A stretch of 64,000 nucleotides of DNA from Litoreibacter ascidiaceicola (GTDB lineage Bacteria; Pseudomonadota; Alphaproteobacteria; Rhodobacterales; Rhodobacteraceae): contig NZ_FQUV01000006.1 in NCBI RefSeq assembly GCF_900129235.1, positions 1-64,000 of the forward strand. Direction: 5' to 3'. Position 1 is the first letter of the stretch. Each line of letters opens with the position of its first letter. Of this stretch, positions 1-9,821 are shown piece by piece. The translations under genes were made by a program, and so were the position numbers. The notes beneath the pieces were generated by a model. It was not told the DNA's origin, made no database searches, and worked only from the letters and a program-made list of their open reading frames with translations.

Positions 1-95
1 CGATGATGCTTAAACGGACTATGCTGCATGAGGAGCCTCCACAAGATGAGCAAACCTCAAATATCAAACCGAAGACAGATTAGTGCAACAGACCC
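1..95 (-). mobile_element. IS6-family insertion sequence, 5' end only (runs off the left edge)
   Basis: The first 95 bases are the near-identical reverse complement of the 5' end of the element at 17002. They end in the inverted-repeat tip TGCAACAGACCC at 84-95. A transposase start codon lies at 29-27, reading leftward and encoding MQHSPFKHHR, identical to the other copy. The rest of the element is outside the window, so it is unknown whether this copy is intact. The 166 bases between it and the first gene hold nothing I recognise. Confidence 0.85.
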
Positions 96-261
96 AAGAA
101 ATCTTGAATTTTTCCCATAACTGCCTCTTTCAGTTTTCACCGTCAGTAGTTTACGGCGCAGCGAACTAGAAAATCAACACCATTAACTCATGAAAGCTCT
201 GATCAGTCGGACGTCACTACGCTGTTTAAGATAGATCAACGATCCTACTAGAGTGCGCTAT

Positions 262-2277
262 TTACCTGCTACGCCAGGCCTGAGTACGGCCAAGAACTCC
301 GCGCGAGGCAATAAGATGGAATATCCGCGCGCCAGCATTTGTATAGAAAATCATCATCCCCATAGCTGCAGCCGGAGCGATATCACCTGCGTCGTCCATG
401 TTGAGAACCGCGATAGATGCGAGGGACGTTGATGGTGAATAGAGGAACACGACGGCCGAGACTGTCGTCATTGCGTTCACAAACAAGTAGATCGAAATAT
501 CTAGGATGGACGGCAGACAAACAGGCACAGTGACTCGGCCAAATAGTTTTAACGATGGTTGTTTTAACGACGCCGATACCGATTCAAATTCCCGGTCCAT
601 CTGCTGAAGCGCGGTTGTCGCAGTAAGGTGCGACACAGTGTAAAAGTGGGTTACAGAGCAAACGACAAGGATCGCCATTGTTCCGTAGATTATGTGTAGC
701 GGGTTATCGGGATTGTTGAAGAAGAAGATATAGGCAAGCCCCAGAACCATCCCTGGAATAGCCATTGGCAGCATTGCAAACATCTGAAATAGCGCACGCC
801 CGGTCTTAAAGCCGTTGGATTTCTCAACAAGATACGCCCCAAAAAAGATGATCGCAGTGCCTACAGTAGCCGTAAGCAAGCCCAGCTTGATCGAGTTGTA
901 ATATGAGCCCCAACCTCCACCGTCCATACGGTCAAATTGGAAGTTATTCAGGCTAAAGCTAAGGTCATACGGCCAGAATTTTACCAACGCGGCGAACTGG
1001 CACACGGCAAGAATACCGATGATAAATATGCCAACAAGGCTTGCATAGCCGAACAATATCCAATCGGCCTTTTTGTTTGGTTTTGGTTGATAAGGAACAG
1101 ACCTAGCCGATAGCAGCGCAACTTGTTTGCTCTGCACAAAGCGGTCGATTGCAAATGCAAGGATCGCTGGCAGAATGAGGACCACGGACACCACTGCACC
1201 CATCTCAAAATTCTGCTGGCCGATGACTTGTTTGTAGATATCTACGGCTAATACATTGAACTGTCCGCCAATAACTTTGGGCAGGCCAAAATCAGTAATG
1301 ACAAGGTTAAAGACCACAAAAGCCGCCGAGACCAAACCATATCGTGCACCTGGAATGGTCACAGTCCAAAAGGTCCGCCACGGCGTCGCACGCAGTGATG
1401 TGGCCGCCTCATAGAGCCGCCCATCTGAGATCGCTAAAGCCGTTGAAATGATCAAAAACGCATGTGGAAAGGTGAAGAACACTGATCCGATGACAATTCC
1501 AATCGGGCCGTAGATACTTGCACCAAACAGCATCTCTTTTAGAAACCCCTGATTACCAAACAGATACACCAGCGCAATGCCCGGCAACAGCGATGGGACG
1601 AGGATCGGAGCCATCGCAATCAGGCGGAACACGCCTTTGAAACGCATGCAGGAACGGCTCAGTGCATAGGCAAACCAAAAGGCCAGTGTGACAGTGATCA
1701 TCGTACTTATGGTTGCGATAAAGACGGAGTTCTTGATCGAATTCGAAAGGGCAGGCGTGCTAAAATAGTTTTTGAAATTCCCAAGGCCGGTTGATTTGAC
1801 CGGGCGGAGTTGAACGCGGCGAAAGGTATTGCTGTCCAATTCAACCCATTCGGTACTGTCGTTCAACGTTGATCCGACCAGAAACCGACCTTCGGCAGTT
1901 GTGTTGCGAAGACGATACTTGACCGGGCTGCGGAAACTAAAGTCGGGAAAGAATTGCGTCACGCCAACACGTCCATCTGATCCTGCGATCAGGTCGCTGT
2001 CGTCCAGCGCCTGAAGCTGGTCGTTCAAAAGCGCGAATGTAACGGCGTCGGAATAGAATGTTCCCGCTTGGTCACTTACCTGAACTTCGTAAGCTGACAG
2101 ATCGAATTGAAATGTCGAAAAGGATTTGGACAGCATGGCATAGAGTGGGAACACCATCGTGATGAGAAGGTAGAGGCCGATCACCATCATGCTGCCCCGC
2201 ATGATAAGGTCATCACGCGAGAGCTTTCCTTTTATGGTGGGGCCGGCGGGAAGGCTTTGCTGGGTCGCGTCGGTCAT
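262..2277 (-). CDS. ABC transporter permease, fused two-domain type, for 2-aminoethylphosphonate
   Basis: Inner-membrane channel of the phosphonate importer. The 671 residues hold two BPD_transp_1 halves in one chain. Each half carries an EAA-type loop: EAATSLRATPW near residue 290 and FESVSASLKQP near residue 565. These contact the ATPase. Between the first membrane helix (about 33-50) and the second lies a soluble stretch of about 120 residues, probably periplasmic, which is longer than usual. The start codon overlaps the ATPase stop (ATGA), so translation is coupled. AEP import is inferred from the phnWAY genes in the cluster and from the known fused permeases of putative AEP transporters (PhnU/PhnV-like). 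The exact substrate cannot be read from the sequence. Confidence 0.85.
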   Translation of the reverse strand: MTDATQQSLPAGPTIKGKLSRDDLIMRGSMMVIGLYLLITMVFPLYAMLSKSFSTFQFDLSAYEVQVSDQAGTFYSDAVTFALLNDQLQALDDSDLIAGSDGRVGVTQFFPDFSFRSPVKYRLRNTTAEGRFLVGSTLNDSTEWVELDSNTFRRVQLRPVKSTGLGNFKNYFSTPALSNSIKNSVFIATISTMITVTLAFWFAYALSRSCMRFKGVFRLIAMAPILVPSLLPGIALVYLFGNQGFLKEMLFGASIYGPIGIVIGSVFFTFPHAFLIISTALAISDGRLYEAATSLRATPWRTFWTVTIPGARYGLVSAAFVVFNLVITDFGLPKVIGGQFNVLAVDIYKQVIGQQNFEMGAVVSVVLILPAILAFAIDRFVQSKQVALLSARSVPYQPKPNKKADWILFGYASLVGIFIIGILAVCQFAALVKFWPYDLSFSLNNFQFDRMDGGGWGSYYNSIKLGLLTATVGTAIIFFGAYLVEKSNGFKTGRALFQMFAMLPMAIPGMVLGLAYIFFFNNPDNPLHIIYGTMAILVVCSVTHFYTVSHLTATTALQQMDREFESVSASLKQPSLKLFGRVTVPVCLPSILDISIYLFVNAMTTVSAVVFLYSPSTSLASIAVLNMDDAGDIAPAAAMGMMIFYTNAGARIFHLIASRGVLGRTQAWRSR

Positions 2278-3407
2278 TCCGCCGCCTCCGGCCGCTCAAA
2301 TGCCATCAATCTGTTCTTTGGAAGTTCAACGGTCATCTTGCCACCCTGTTCAAGGCTGAGTCTGCGCACAGCGTTGATAGAAAAGTCTGCAATCAACTCG
2401 CTGTTTCCAAAGCGCTCGTGATGCAATCTGCAACGCCAGAACGATCCGAGAAACTCCATTTCACCCACCACGACTTCAAGGGCGTTTTCCTCCGTTTCAA
2501 TAACGTCATCCGATCCCAGCACATGGGTTTCGTCCCCGTGTGGGATTACATCTTCGGGACGAATTGCGGCGATAATTGGATGGCCTTCAGCGAAATCATG
2601 CCCCAAAGATTGCATAGTTGCACTCCCAAAGCTGACTGCACCGCTTGGCCCAGCCAGGGCTGGAATCTGGTTCATTTCACCGATGAAGTCGGCCACGAAC
2701 AGTGTTTTGGGGGTGCTATAGATTTCAGTTGGGGTTCCAACCTGCTCAATCACCCCGTCTTTCATGACAACGATGCGGTCGGCCATCGCGAGGGCCTCTT
2801 CCTGATCATGCGTCACCATCACTGTCGTCACACCAAGTTGGCGTTGCAGTTCTTTGATCTCGTGACGCAAATAGACGCGCACTTTGGCATCAAGCGCCGA
2901 CAGGGGTTCGTCCAAAAGCAGTAAGCCGGGGTTGGTCGCGATCGCGCGCGCCAAAGCGATCCGCTGTTGTTGCCCTCCAGACAATTGTGCTGGGTACTTC
3001 TTGCTTTGATCGACCAGCCCCACCATGGTGAGAAGCTCGGACACCCGCGCCTTTATCTCAGGTTTTGAGCGTCCGGTGTTCTCCAATCCAAACGCCACAT
3101 TCTTTTCAATCGTTAGGTTCGGGAACAACGCATAAGATTGAAAGACAATCCCAAAATCACGTTCAGAAGGGGGCAGGTTTGACACGTCCTTGCCGCCCTG
3201 ATGCACACTGCCTTTGGTCTGCAGGTCCAGTCCCGCAATTGCGCGCAGCAGCGTTGTCTTGCCGCAGCCCGAAGGTCCAAGAAAGCAGATCAACTCACCC
3301 TCATAGATATCAAGCGAGACATCCTTGAGCGCGAGGAACTTTCCGAAAGCTTTCCAGAGGTTTTGAATTTTGAGATAGGGCTCTGATCCGTCAAGAGGCA
3401 AGGGCAA
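2274..3407 (-). CDS. ABC transporter ATP-binding protein for 2-aminoethylphosphonate
   Basis: Cytoplasmic ATPase that drives the importer. The 377 residues show Walker A GPSGCGKTT near residue 45, signature LSGGQQQR near 143, Walker B LLLLDEPLS near 160 and the switch histidine in MVTHDQEEAL. The C-terminal third is a TOBE-like domain (IRPEDV region), as in PotA/FbpC-type ATPases. It lies between the substrate-binding gene and the permease, in the same direction, and its stop overlaps the permease start. It matches the PhnT class of phosphonate transporter ATPases; the substrate assignment rests on context. Confidence 0.88.
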   Translation of the reverse strand: MPLPLDGSEPYLKIQNLWKAFGKFLALKDVSLDIYEGELICFLGPSGCGKTTLLRAIAGLDLQTKGSVHQGGKDVSNLPPSERDFGIVFQSYALFPNLTIEKNVAFGLENTGRSKPEIKARVSELLTMVGLVDQSKKYPAQLSGGQQQRIALARAIATNPGLLLLDEPLSALDAKVRVYLRHEIKELQRQLGVTTVMVTHDQEEALAMADRIVVMKDGVIEQVGTPTEIYSTPKTLFVADFIGEMNQIPALAGPSGAVSFGSATMQSLGHDFAEGHPIIAAIRPEDVIPHGDETHVLGSDDVIETEENALEVVVGEMEFLGSFWRCRLHHERFGNSELIADFSINAVRRLSLEQGGKMTVELPKNRLMAFERPEAAE

Positions 3408-3484
3408 ACATCCTTATTACATCGCAGAACAAATTCCGGCGAAGAACCGGTCTTCTGGAAAGAGGAGGGGGTTGTTTAAGAGGT

Positions 3485-3515
3485 GCGAGAGCGCCCAGTC
3501 ATCAGGCGCTCTTGC
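3485..3515 (-). promoter_or_regulatory. Hairpin between the binding-protein gene and the ATPase gene
   Basis: GCGAGAGCGCC at 3485-3495 and GGCGCTCTTGC at 3505-3515 pair over 10 of 11 positions around a 9-base loop. The hairpin lies 15 bases past the stop of the substrate-binding gene, with no T-run after it in the direction of transcription. Such intercistronic stems usually stabilise the upstream message, so that binding protein is made in excess over ATPase and permease. That role is inferred. Confidence 0.6.
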
Positions 3516-3529
3516 GAAGTCTAGATCGC

Positions 3530-4549
3530 TTACTTTGGATCAGACTTGCCGTCATAGCGGCCCGCCCATTCTTTTAGGATTGCAGCCCGATTGTTTGCTG
3601 CAAACTCAAAGTCGTTGTCGATCATCGCGTCCAACAGATTTGCTGGGAAGTGCTCAACCGGTTTGGCAATGCCAGGATATGCCACGACTGCATAGCCAAC
3701 ATTGTACATTTCGTTGGCTTCCTTGGTGATCGTGAAATCAAGCAGCTTCTGTGCGGCTTCCAGATCATCAGTGCCCGCGACAATGGCCGTGGCCTCCATG
3801 TCCCAGCCAACACCCTCGGAAGGGACGATGATTTCTAGAGGTGCACCGGCAGCTTTGGACTTGGCACCGCGGAAGGCAAAGGAAACGCCAATCGGGATTT
3901 CACCTGAGGCTGCTAGCTTACATGGTGCGGATCCTGAGTGCGTATACCGCGCGATGTTTTCATGAAGTCCATCCATGAAAGCCCAGCCGTCATCTTCACC
4001 GAATATCTGCAACCAGCTGGATACATCCAGAAATCCGGTGCCGGACGAAGCGGGGTTGGGCATGATAATATGGCCCTTGTATTGGGCGTCCGTAAGGTCT
4101 TTCCACGACGTCGGCGGGGTTAAGCCAAGCTTTTCTGCTTCGACAGTGTTATAACAGACCGACGCAACCCATGCGTCCATGCCAACCCACGCGGGCGTCT
4201 CGTCTTTATCTACAAACTTCGGATCGAGCTTTTCAACGCCAGCAGGCGCATAAGCCTCCAGCATGCCTTCGGATTTAAGCAGCAACAACGAAGTCGCGGC
4301 CAGTCCCCAAACCACGTCAGCTTGTGGATTATCACGTTCTGCTAGCAGCTTTGCGGTTATAACACCGGTTGAATCGCGTACCCAGTTGATTTTAATATCC
4401 GGGTGGATTGCATTAAAGGTCTCTGCGTAACGGGCCAGATCCTCGGCCTCGATTGCGGTATAAACTGTCAATTCAGCTTCTGCAAAAGCGGCTGTGGCGC
4501 TGATCGCCAAGGCTGCAACGCTTGTCATTGCTTTTTGAAAAATAGTCAT
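3530..4549 (-). CDS. Periplasmic 2-aminoethylphosphonate-binding protein
   Basis: Solute receptor of the importer, 339 residues. A Sec signal peptide (residues 1-23, cleavage after AFA) is followed by an extracellular-binding-protein family 1 fold like iron/AEP-binding proteins: LTVYTAIEAED at the start of the mature chain, NPASSGTGF near 168 and an AFRGAKS ligand loop near 230. A GGGAGT ribosome site lies upstream of the ATG. The 248 bases between this gene and the FAD/GcvT gene are AT-rich near 4600-4680 and could hold a separate promoter for the transporter genes; no operator is clear. AEP as ligand is inferred from the neighbouring genes. Confidence 0.85.
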   Translation of the reverse strand: MTIFQKAMTSVAALAISATAAFAEAELTVYTAIEAEDLARYAETFNAIHPDIKINWVRDSTGVITAKLLAERDNPQADVVWGLAATSLLLLKSEGMLEAYAPAGVEKLDPKFVDKDETPAWVGMDAWVASVCYNTVEAEKLGLTPPTSWKDLTDAQYKGHIIMPNPASSGTGFLDVSSWLQIFGEDDGWAFMDGLHENIARYTHSGSAPCKLAASGEIPIGVSFAFRGAKSKAAGAPLEIIVPSEGVGWDMEATAIVAGTDDLEAAQKLLDFTITKEANEMYNVGYAVVAYPGIAKPVEHFPANLLDAMIDNDFEFAANNRAAILKEWAGRYDGKSDPK

Positions 4550-4797
4550 GTTTTGTTAACTCCCTTCGAGTTTTCCGAAGCCCTTCTGATGTGGTTTCGG
4601 AGGTATTGCATTACTCTCGCAGAAAAAGATAACAAACCAAATTGATATTTCCTTTAAATGTATAGGGTAAGCTTATGTGTTATTTGCGCTGATCCCAATG
4701 GTTTTTGGAGCGAAGAGTTTCCTCCTCGCCCTCCATAAAAATAAAGATTTTCAATCTATTAACCGACCTTATCGAGCCTCAAGCCGTACTTTGTTTG

Positions 4798-7260
4798 TCA
4801 CCCATCCGCCCGGACCCGTTCTGATTTAGGATCATAGGGCGTGCGAAGATGCGCTTTGGCTGCGAAGCGCATCCCGGCCACATCAACTTCAAAGGAATGT
4901 GCCTTGATAAAATCAGCCTTCACCGGTTCGGTTGCATTGATCTCGCATAACGCAACAGCCGCGCCAAGTGTGTGTCCATATCCGGCCGAGCGCACTTCGC
5001 CGATTTCGACGCCGTCACACAAGACCGCTTCGCCACCCCAAAGTTGAACCATTTCATCTTCAACGACCAATTGAATGATCCGCTTGCTCAGGTGATTGGG
5101 ATCGGCTTTGGCAGCAACTAGTGCGTCCTTTCCAATGAATCCACTGGGCTTGTCAAAATCTACAGCAAAGCTGAGGCCCGCTTGCAAAGGTGTGATATCC
5201 GGCGTCAGTTCACGGCTCCAAGCGCGAAAGCCCTTTTCAAGACGCAAGCCATCAAGCGCATAATATCCTGCGTCAATAATACCGTGATCCTGTCCAGCCC
5301 GTTTCAGGTCTTCGTAGACCCCGACAGTAAATTCCACCGGAACGATCAGTTCCCAACCCAATTCACCCACGTATGTCATGCGGTTAGCCCAGACAGTGGC
5401 ATAGCCCAGATCAATTTTTTGCACAGTTCCAAACGGGAAAGCGGCATTTGACAAGTTGGTTTTGGTTAACTGCTGAAGTACTTGGCGTGACTTCGGCCCC
5501 ATGAGTGCCAGGACAGACCAGGCCGCCGTCACGTCCGTCAGAAAGACATGTGCATCTGGCGAGAAATTCTTGCCAATCCAATCAGCGTCCCGAACGGCTT
5601 GTGCTGATCCGGTGATCAACAGGAACTCCTGCTCTTTCAGTCGCAAAACAGTCAGGTCACTTTCGAACCCTCCGCGGGTATTCAGCAGGCCCGTGTAAAC
5701 GGTGCCACCGACCGCGACGTCGATATTGGCAGCACAAATTCTGTTGAGTTCCGTGCAAGCGTCACAGCCCTGAACCAGCAATTTGGCAAAGGAACTTTGG
5801 TCGAATACCGCAACATCTTCCCGTGTCGCCTTGTGTTCTGCGGCTACGGCATCGTGCCAATTCTGGCGGCCAAAGCTGTATTCGTTTTCAGGTGTTGTGC
5901 CTTCGGGTGCAAACCAGTTCGCCCGCTCCCACCCCATCTTGGAACCGAACACCGCATTTTTTGCTGCAAGCCGATCATAAAGTGCAGAACGGCGAAAGGG
6001 GCGTGCGGTGTCCAACTCCCGATTGGGCCAAGGCATTGCGTAATGCAGCCCCAGCGTTTCTTTGACTCGGTCATGCAGCCATGTCGGGTTATTGTTAAAA
6101 TCAGCAAAGCGGCGGATATCGACGGCAAAAAGATCTGACGTTGGCTCTCCGTGCACGATCCACTCAGCAAGGGCACGGCCTGCGCCACCCGCACTCGCGA
6201 TACCCATTGAGTTGAATCCGGCGCCAACAAAGAAATTCTTTAACTCTGGCGCTTCGCCAAGCAGGTAGTTGTTGTCGGGTGTAAAGCTTTCAGGGCCGTT
6301 GTAGAATTTGCGCACACCTGTGGTTTCCATTTCTGGAACCCGGATCAGGGCATTTTCGAGCAAGATTTCAAATTGCTCCCAGTCATCGGGCAACAACGAG
6401 AATTCAAATTTGTCAGGAATACCATCCATGCCCCAGGGCTTCGCCTCTGGCTCAAACCCGCCCATGACCAGCCCACCGGTTTCTTCTTTGAAATAGATAA
6501 AGCCATCGGGGTCGCGCAAAACCGGCAGGTCGGGATTAACGCCTTTCATGGTTTCGGTCACGATATACATATGCTCTGCGGAATGAAGCGGGACGTTCAC
6601 GCCACACATCTTGCCAAGGCTGCGCGCCCATTGGCCCGCACAATTCACCACGACTTCCGCTTCGATCCTGCCCTGATCTGTCTCGACTCCCGTTACCCGA
6701 CCGTCCTTTGTCAGAACATCTGTTACCTTGATCCCTTCGATCACCTTTGCGCCGCGCATTCTGGCACCTTTGGCAAGGGATTGGGTCAAATCAGTGGGGT
6801 TGGCCTTGCCGTCACCGGGCATCCATATGCCCCCTTTAAGGTCATCCACTTGCATGACGGGCCACTTGTCTTGCGCCTGCTGCGGGGTGAGTACATCAAC
6901 ATCGACACCTTGCGCGCGCGCTGCGGCCGCCGTGCGCATGAGCATCGTCATGCGATCTTCGGTACGGGCGACGGTGACAGACCCACATTGCATCCATCCC
7001 GTTGCAAGTTCGGTCTCTGCCTCAAGGTCGGCGTAGAGTTGTGTCGAATAGCGGATCAGATTCGTCATGGCGGGTTGGCTGCGCAGTTGACCGACCAATC
7101 CGGCGGCGTGCCATGTGGTTCCGCAACTCAACTGACCCTGTTCAAGCAGCACCACATCGTTGTGGCCCATTTTTGCCAGATGATAAGCAACGGAGCACCC
7201 GACGATGCCGCCGCCCACGATTACATATTGCGCTCTTTCGGGAAGTTCCGTTTTGGCCAT
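4798..7260 (-). CDS. FAD-dependent oxidase fused to a GcvT (aminomethyltransferase) domain
   Basis: Two-domain enzyme of about 820 residues. The first 400 are a DAO fold with dinucleotide motif VGGGIVGCSVAYHL near residue 13 and the conserved GTTWHAAGLVG. The second half is a folate-binding GcvT/GcvT_C fold (SVLALMGPKSR, GELGWELIVP, LDGLRLEKGFRAW). This is the layout of dimethylglycine and sarcosine dehydrogenases, which oxidise N-methyl amines and pass the carbon to tetrahydrofolate. Start at 7260 is chosen for a GGAGAG ribosome site and because VIVGGG then falls near the N-terminus. Its place between the AEP catabolic and transport genes suggests N-methylated aminophosphonates as substrates, for example N-methyl-AEP demethylation to feed PhnW. 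That substrate is inferred. Confidence 0.85.
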   Translation of the reverse strand: MAKTELPERAQYVIVGGGIVGCSVAYHLAKMGHNDVVLLEQGQLSCGTTWHAAGLVGQLRSQPAMTNLIRYSTQLYADLEAETELATGWMQCGSVTVARTEDRMTMLMRTAAAARAQGVDVDVLTPQQAQDKWPVMQVDDLKGGIWMPGDGKANPTDLTQSLAKGARMRGAKVIEGIKVTDVLTKDGRVTGVETDQGRIEAEVVVNCAGQWARSLGKMCGVNVPLHSAEHMYIVTETMKGVNPDLPVLRDPDGFIYFKEETGGLVMGGFEPEAKPWGMDGIPDKFEFSLLPDDWEQFEILLENALIRVPEMETTGVRKFYNGPESFTPDNNYLLGEAPELKNFFVGAGFNSMGIASAGGAGRALAEWIVHGEPTSDLFAVDIRRFADFNNNPTWLHDRVKETLGLHYAMPWPNRELDTARPFRRSALYDRLAAKNAVFGSKMGWERANWFAPEGTTPENEYSFGRQNWHDAVAAEHKATREDVAVFDQSSFAKLLVQGCDACTELNRICAANIDVAVGGTVYTGLLNTRGGFESDLTVLRLKEQEFLLITGSAQAVRDADWIGKNFSPDAHVFLTDVTAAWSVLALMGPKSRQVLQQLTKTNLSNAAFPFGTVQKIDLGYATVWANRMTYVGELGWELIVPVEFTVGVYEDLKRAGQDHGIIDAGYYALDGLRLEKGFRAWSRELTPDITPLQAGLSFAVDFDKPSGFIGKDALVAAKADPNHLSKRIIQLVVEDEMVQLWGGEAVLCDGVEIGEVRSAGYGHTLGAAVALCEINATEPVKADFIKAHSFEVDVAGMRFAAKAHLRTPYDPKSERVRADG

Positions 7261-7328
7261 GCCAACTCTCCAATGCAAATTCGCTTTGCATTAGATTGCG
7301 TTATTTGGCAAAACTTGGCAAACAAAAT

Positions 7329-8090
7329 CTACGCCTCGGAAGCGATATCAAGCCGATACCCTCGTTGCGATATCGCGCGGCGGATATCATCATCTGGCGC
7401 AATATCCGTCACGATACGCGTCGGTTTTGGAGGCGCATTAAAAACCACATGCCCGACGACACCAAATTTTTGGCTATCGGCCACCATAATCGGATTTTGT
7501 GATTGGGACAGCATCAGGTGGCGCATGCTGGACGCCTCGCGGCTGAAGTCGGTCAAAAACGCTGACGGGCTAAGGCCACCCGCGCTCACGACGGCAAAAT
7601 CCGCGCGGTATCGCGCGACGCTTTCCAACGCCTCAACACCCTGTACGGCCATTTCGGTCACATCGACTTTGCCACCAATGATTACCAGCTCGGCCGTTGC
7701 TTGGGCGATCACCTCAGCAACTTTAAGATCATTGGTATAGACGATCAGGCCGCTATGATGTGTCAGGGCTTTGGCCAAGGCGAGCACGGACGACCCGTTG
7801 TCCAAGAATAGCGAAGCTCCGTTTGGAATTTGCGACGCTAGATATTGTGCGATCAGGAACTTACCCTGAATATTCAGCTTGGACCTGCGGGTTATGGGCA
7901 GTTCGCTGGTGCGGATCTTGGTCGCGCCGCCGCGTATCTTTTCAAGCTTTTTATGTTGGGCCAAAAGCTCGATGTCTTTGCGAACCGTTTCACGCGACAC
8001 GCCAAGCTGTTCTGTCAGTGCCCGGATAGAAACCGTCGGCTTTTGGTCAAGCCGCTCAAGAATTATCGCGTGTCGCTCTGTCGCCAACAT
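7329..8090 (-). CDS. DeoR-family transcriptional repressor
   Basis: DNA-binding regulator of 253 residues. The N-terminal winged helix (RHAIILERLDQ then VSIRALTEQLGVSRETVRKDI) is the DeoR signature. The C-terminal DeoRC sugar-phosphate-sensor fold shows FLDNGSS near 95, YTNDLKVA near 120 and VVSAGGLS near 168. It sits within the leftward run between the Na/Pi-type transporter and the FAD/GcvT gene. It probably controls the downstream part of the island in response to a phosphorylated or phosphonylated intermediate; ligand and operator are not visible. Confidence 0.88.
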   Translation of the reverse strand: MLATERHAIILERLDQKPTVSIRALTEQLGVSRETVRKDIELLAQHKKLEKIRGGATKIRTSELPITRRSKLNIQGKFLIAQYLASQIPNGASLFLDNGSSVLALAKALTHHSGLIVYTNDLKVAEVIAQATAELVIIGGKVDVTEMAVQGVEALESVARYRADFAVVSAGGLSPSAFLTDFSREASSMRHLMLSQSQNPIMVADSQKFGVVGHVVFNAPPKPTRIVTDIAPDDDIRRAISQRGYRLDIASEA

Positions 8091-8136
8091 CAGTGGCTTT
8101 CCCTATCTTTCCACCGATCAGACAGAAAACAACATT

Positions 8137-9819
8137 CTAACGCTGACGCACGTCTAGGTCGTCGTAATCCTGCTCAATCAGGCGTGTTTCAAGCAACTGG
8201 CCGCCCCTGTGAAGGAGCGGGTAAGCAGCCGAGGCTATGTGGCTGTTAAAGTCACGTAACGCGCCGACGGTTTCAAGATGAATGTCGCTGGAATCGAAAC
8301 TGATCTGGACCCCTTCGCTCAGACGCTTCAAATGGCGCTTGCGGCTTTTACGCTCCAGCCGCGCCATTTCCTGCTTTTCCTCCAACAGCAAGCGTGCACT
8401 TTCAAGATCATCGGAAACGAGAAGGTTAGAGGCCAGCAGCAAGTTCGCTTTGGTCCGCTCATGCATATTTGTAATTTCTGAGGCCCCGTCTTGGGAAAAC
8501 CGGATACCCTTCTCGTACATCTCTTTCGCGAGTGGGATCATGCGTTTGGCCACAATGTCCCCCGCAGTTTCCACTGCGATCGCATACTCGGTGATTTCGC
8601 GAACCCGTTTATTGTCCTGTTTAGAAAGGTCCGTGTTTTGCAGCGCAGCTGCATAACGCCGAACATCGTCCAATGCCGTGTTCACGAAAGCATCTTGCGA
8701 AAGAACCATACGGGCGCGGTCAGGATCATATTTTGTATAGATATCCATAACCGGAGTTACCATGGTCTCGACCAACTGGATCATGCGCAACGCTTCGCGC
8801 TTCAGGTTCGTAATCGCCAGATGCGGCTTGTCCAGAACGGCTTCGTCAAGCGTTGTCTTATAGAGTGGGGATTGCTCTTCTGCGGTGGGAGGGTCGTCAG
8901 GCAGAAATTTCAAAAATGGACGTTCCAGCCTGTGCGCAAAGATCAATACCATCAACAGAAGCGCGTTAAACAATATGTGTGTGTTGATTAACGTCTGTGC
9001 GGAGGTCTCAGATCCGAAATATTGCAAAAGGCCAAATTTGTTGATCACATACAGGGCGATTAGGGCACCGCTTCCGCGCACGGCCAAATTCGCCACTGGA
9101 ACCCGCCTCGCCGCATTTTTCATGCCCCTGCTGAGCCACACAGGAATGATAGCGCTGCCCAGATTGGCACCAAGCACCAAGGACACCCCAGCAGCAACCG
9201 GGATCGCGCCAATCGAGACCAGCGTCACACACATCAGGATGACCGCAACACTCGAGTGCATCAAGAAAGCCAATAAGGCCCCGACGATAAATGCCGTCAG
9301 GAAATCCGTCGCAAGGTAGTCTGCAATTACTGGCAAGAAAGTGCTGTCGCGGATGGGGTCCATCGTTTCTCGAAGGTACCGGAGCGAAATCAGAATAAAG
9401 GCAATGCCAAGTATTATTCGGCCCGCTTGGCGAAGCTTGCGTTGCTCTGACTTGACAAAAAGACCGCCGCCCACCGCCAGTAGAACTGGGACCAACCACG
9501 CCAGATCGAAAGAGAACACCTGAATCAAAAGTGCTGATCCAAGGTCTGCCCCCAACACGACGGACAAGCCGACACCGAACGAAATGGCACCGGTCGCGGA
9601 AAATCCGGCGACCAACAACGCGACCGCAGCGGAGCTTTGCAGGATAATGGCAAGCACAAGGCCCGTTGCACCGGCGCTCACGCGGTTGCGATTCTCGGTG
9701 ACGACACGCTTGAAGGACGACCCAAAAGCGCGCTCAATACCGGTCCTCACCATGCGTACCGCAAACAGCAGCAGCATTGTGGCGCCCATCAACTCAACAA
9801 TGAATGAGATAATGATCAT
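8137..9819 (-). CDS. Na+/phosphate cotransporter-type membrane protein with PhoU-like tail
   Basis: About 560-residue membrane protein. The first 310 residues form two inverted Na_Pi_cotrans repeats with the paired motifs QSSAAVALLVAGF and HSSVAVILMCV, which mark the NptA/YjbB family. The last 230 residues are helical and resemble PhoU (LKREALRMIQLVETM, ITEYAIAVETAGDI). Start at 9819 (MIIISFIVELMG) places the first helix at the N-terminus and abuts the previous gene's stop. Bacterial members such as YjbB can export phosphate, so in this cluster it may expel excess phosphate released by PhnA. Import is equally possible from sequence. Confidence 0.82.
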   Translation of the reverse strand: MIIISFIVELMGATMLLLFAVRMVRTGIERAFGSSFKRVVTENRNRVSAGATGLVLAIILQSSAAVALLVAGFSATGAISFGVGLSVVLGADLGSALLIQVFSFDLAWLVPVLLAVGGGLFVKSEQRKLRQAGRIILGIAFILISLRYLRETMDPIRDSTFLPVIADYLATDFLTAFIVGALLAFLMHSSVAVILMCVTLVSIGAIPVAAGVSLVLGANLGSAIIPVWLSRGMKNAARRVPVANLAVRGSGALIALYVINKFGLLQYFGSETSAQTLINTHILFNALLLMVLIFAHRLERPFLKFLPDDPPTAEEQSPLYKTTLDEAVLDKPHLAITNLKREALRMIQLVETMVTPVMDIYTKYDPDRARMVLSQDAFVNTALDDVRRYAAALQNTDLSKQDNKRVREITEYAIAVETAGDIVAKRMIPLAKEMYEKGIRFSQDGASEITNMHERTKANLLLASNLLVSDDLESARLLLEEKQEMARLERKSRKRHLKRLSEGVQISFDSSDIHLETVGALRDFNSHIASAAYPLLHRGGQLLETRLIEQDYDDLDVRQR

Positions 9820-9821
9820 TG

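Noticed and set aside
6373-7740. Long rightward open frame of 455 codons
   Set aside because: It runs antisense to the FAD/GcvT and DeoR genes, whose motifs are clear; composition is that of a shadow frame.
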